This document shows, piece after piece, positions 7,132 through 8,174 of a DNA stretch of 8,174 nt. Position 1 is the stretch's first letter. Every line of letters starts with the position of its first letter. The translations under genes and the position numbers were made by a program. This DNA is from Gemmatimonadota bacterium (lineage in GTDB: Bacteria > Gemmatimonadota > Gemmatimonadetes > Gemmatimonadales > GWC2-71-9), in contig JAOUIC010000053.1 of assembly GCA_029884275.1 (NCBI GenBank), forward strand, positions 1-8,174. Reading direction: 5' to 3'. The notes under the pieces were generated by a model. The model worked only from the letters and a program-made list of their open reading frames with translations, was not told where the DNA came from and did not search any database.

Positions 7132-8133
7132 ATGAAACAGGAACAGAGACACGCGCCACGGTTCACGAGGCTCTGCCTGCTGGCGGCAGCGGTGATCGCG
7201 CTGCTGATGGCCTCGGCGCCGGCGGCATTCGCCCAGGTGCCGCCCCGGTTCTACTGGAAGACGCTCTCGGGCGCCAATGCGGTGCCCGTGATCTTCATGG
7301 CCATGAACGGCAACGCCAACCCGATGGATCCCGGCCACACCGTCATCAAGGGCGCGAACATCGAGGCGACGGTCGCCCCGGTGGGGTACGCGCACACCTT
7401 TGCGCTGTTCGACCGCGCGGCGATGGTCGCGGTCCTGGTGCCGATGGGCCGGATCTCGGGCGAGGCGACGATCTTCGGAACCACCTTCCGCCAGTCGGCC
7501 AGCGGGCTCGGCGACCCGCTGGTGGAGTTCGACGTCAACGTCATCGGCAAGAAGGCGATCAGGAACCTCCCCGACCTGCTCAGGTACGAGCCCGGGTTCT
7601 CGGCCGACCTCCTGGTCGATGTGGCGATTCCGCTCGGCGAGTACGACGACGACCAGGCCCTCAACATCGGCCAGAACCGCTGGTACGGACGGGTGGCCGC
7701 GCCCATCGTCTGGCAGCTCGGCGGGTGGGTGCCGGGCCGGCGCACGACGCTGGAATTCCTCCCTTCGCTCTGGCTGTTCGGCGATAACAGCGACTTCGTC
7801 GGCCACACCATGGAGACCGATCCCATGGTGCAGGTGGAAGGCCACCTGACACGGGATTTCGCCAAGCACCTCTGGGGGTCGCTGGACGCCACCTGGATCA
7901 CCGGCGGCGCCGCCACCATCGACGGCGTTGCCGGGGACGAACTGAACAACATCGCGGTCGGGTACACCCTCGGCTACCAGATCAACGACAACCTCTCGGC
8001 CACCCTGGGCTACATGGCGACCGTCAACGACAGCGATCCAGGAGATCTGCAGCTGGACGGGTTCCGCTTCTCGGTCGTGTTCGGCTGGCACCCGCTGATC
8101 GAAGGGATGAAGCGACTCGGGGGCGGGGAGTAA
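7132..8133 (+). CDS. MetA-pathway (Phenol_MetA_deg) family outer-membrane transporter-like protein
   Basis: This is a 333-residue protein with a Sec signal peptide: basic KQEQRHAPR, a hydrophobic core at about 13-29, and likely cleavage after AFA at residue 34. The mature part alternates short amphipathic strands with polar turns (for example TLEFLPSLWLFG, LWGSLDATWITGG, IAVGYTLGYQINDNLSATLGYMATV, FRFSVVFGWHP). This is the pattern of an outer-membrane beta-barrel. The SGLGDPLVEFDVNVIG segment (about 124-139) and the later spacing fit the family named after the MetA protein of phenol degradation, thought to form channels for aromatic compounds. GGAG (7123-7126) stands 5 bases before the ATG. 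The chain ends in a Gly/Glu tail, GGGE, and not the terminal Phe common in barrel proteins, so assembly by the BAM complex would need an internal signal. The gene follows the sulfatase by 49 bases and probably shares its transcript, pointing to uptake of a sulfate ester or release of its product. Family assignment is fairly sure; the substrate is inferred from context only. Confidence 0.75.
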   Translation: MKQEQRHAPRFTRLCLLAAAVIALLMASAPAAFAQVPPRFYWKTLSGANAVPVIFMAMNGNANPMDPGHTVIKGANIEATVAPVGYAHTFALFDRAAMVAVLVPMGRISGEATIFGTTFRQSASGLGDPLVEFDVNVIGKKAIRNLPDLLRYEPGFSADLLVDVAIPLGEYDDDQALNIGQNRWYGRVAAPIVWQLGGWVPGRRTTLEFLPSLWLFGDNSDFVGHTMETDPMVQVEGHLTRDFAKHLWGSLDATWITGGAATIDGVAGDELNNIAVGYTLGYQINDNLSATLGYMATVNDSDPGDLQLDGFRFSVVFGWHPLIEGMKRLGGGE

Positions 8134-8145
8134 CCCCACGGGGGT
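8133..8145 (+). terminator. Weak hairpin at the stop of the barrel gene
   Basis: ACCCC (8133-8137) can pair with GGGGT (8141-8145) around a 3-base loop, beginning on the last base of the stop codon. No T-run follows, and the remaining 29 bases are GC-rich, ending in nine consecutive G. It may be part of a terminator that continues past the window. Confidence 0.2.
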
Positions 8146-8174
8146 ACCGTAACGCCGGCGCCGGGGGGGGGCTG

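Noticed and set aside
7042..8139. A 365-codon open frame on the - strand opposite the barrel gene
   Set aside because: Its composition is typical of an antisense shadow, and the + strand frame has a signal peptide, ribosome site and barrel-like strands.

Overview
The window comes from a high-GC, Gram-negative (diderm) bacterium. The evidence is Sec signal peptides ending in AxA-type sites, a predicted outer-membrane barrel protein, and strong GC bias at third codon positions. The gene style would fit Gemmatimonadota or a similar soil/sediment lineage, but no phylogenetic marker is complete here, so this assignment is only an inference. I see no tRNA, rRNA, transposase, phage gene or CRISPR array. 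The genes look ordinary and chromosomal.

Layout. (1) Bases 2-274, + strand: the C-terminal end of a ribonuclease D, consisting of its HRDC domain. (2) Bases 279-2563, - strand, read right to left: a membrane-anchored matrixin-type zinc metalloprotease, then a secreted serine hydrolase of the beta-lactamase/S12 fold joined to it by a 4-base ATGA overlap, then after 63 bases a small MIP18/DUF59 (SufT/PaaD-like) Fe-S assembly protein. The small gene ends 4 bases from the converging ribonuclease D stop. (3) Bases 2695-4950, + strand: a 751-residue MMPL-family RND exporter, divergent from the protease gene across a 131-base gap. (4) Bases 4951-5297: a 347-base region with no convincing gene. It holds GC-rich hairpins just after the exporter stop, a long imperfect palindrome (5047-5169) and a small dyad (5211-5223). 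(5) Bases 5298-8133, + strand: a two-gene unit of a periplasmic arylsulfatase with a complete Cys-type active site, then after 49 bases a MetA-type outer-membrane channel protein.

How the genes may work together. The sulfatase and barrel protein read as a small scavenging unit: the barrel could admit a hydrophobic or aromatic sulfate ester and the sulfatase would release sulfate in the periplasm. The activating formylglycine enzyme is not in the window. The protease and serine hydrolase are translationally coupled and both act outside the cytoplasm, which suggests cell-envelope peptide or ester processing. The divergent MMPL exporter may share their control region, but no shared substrate can be read from the sequence.

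I do not see a clearly new multi-gene system. The least explained element is the long palindrome at 5047-5169. It looks like a structured, possibly dispersed, intergenic element.
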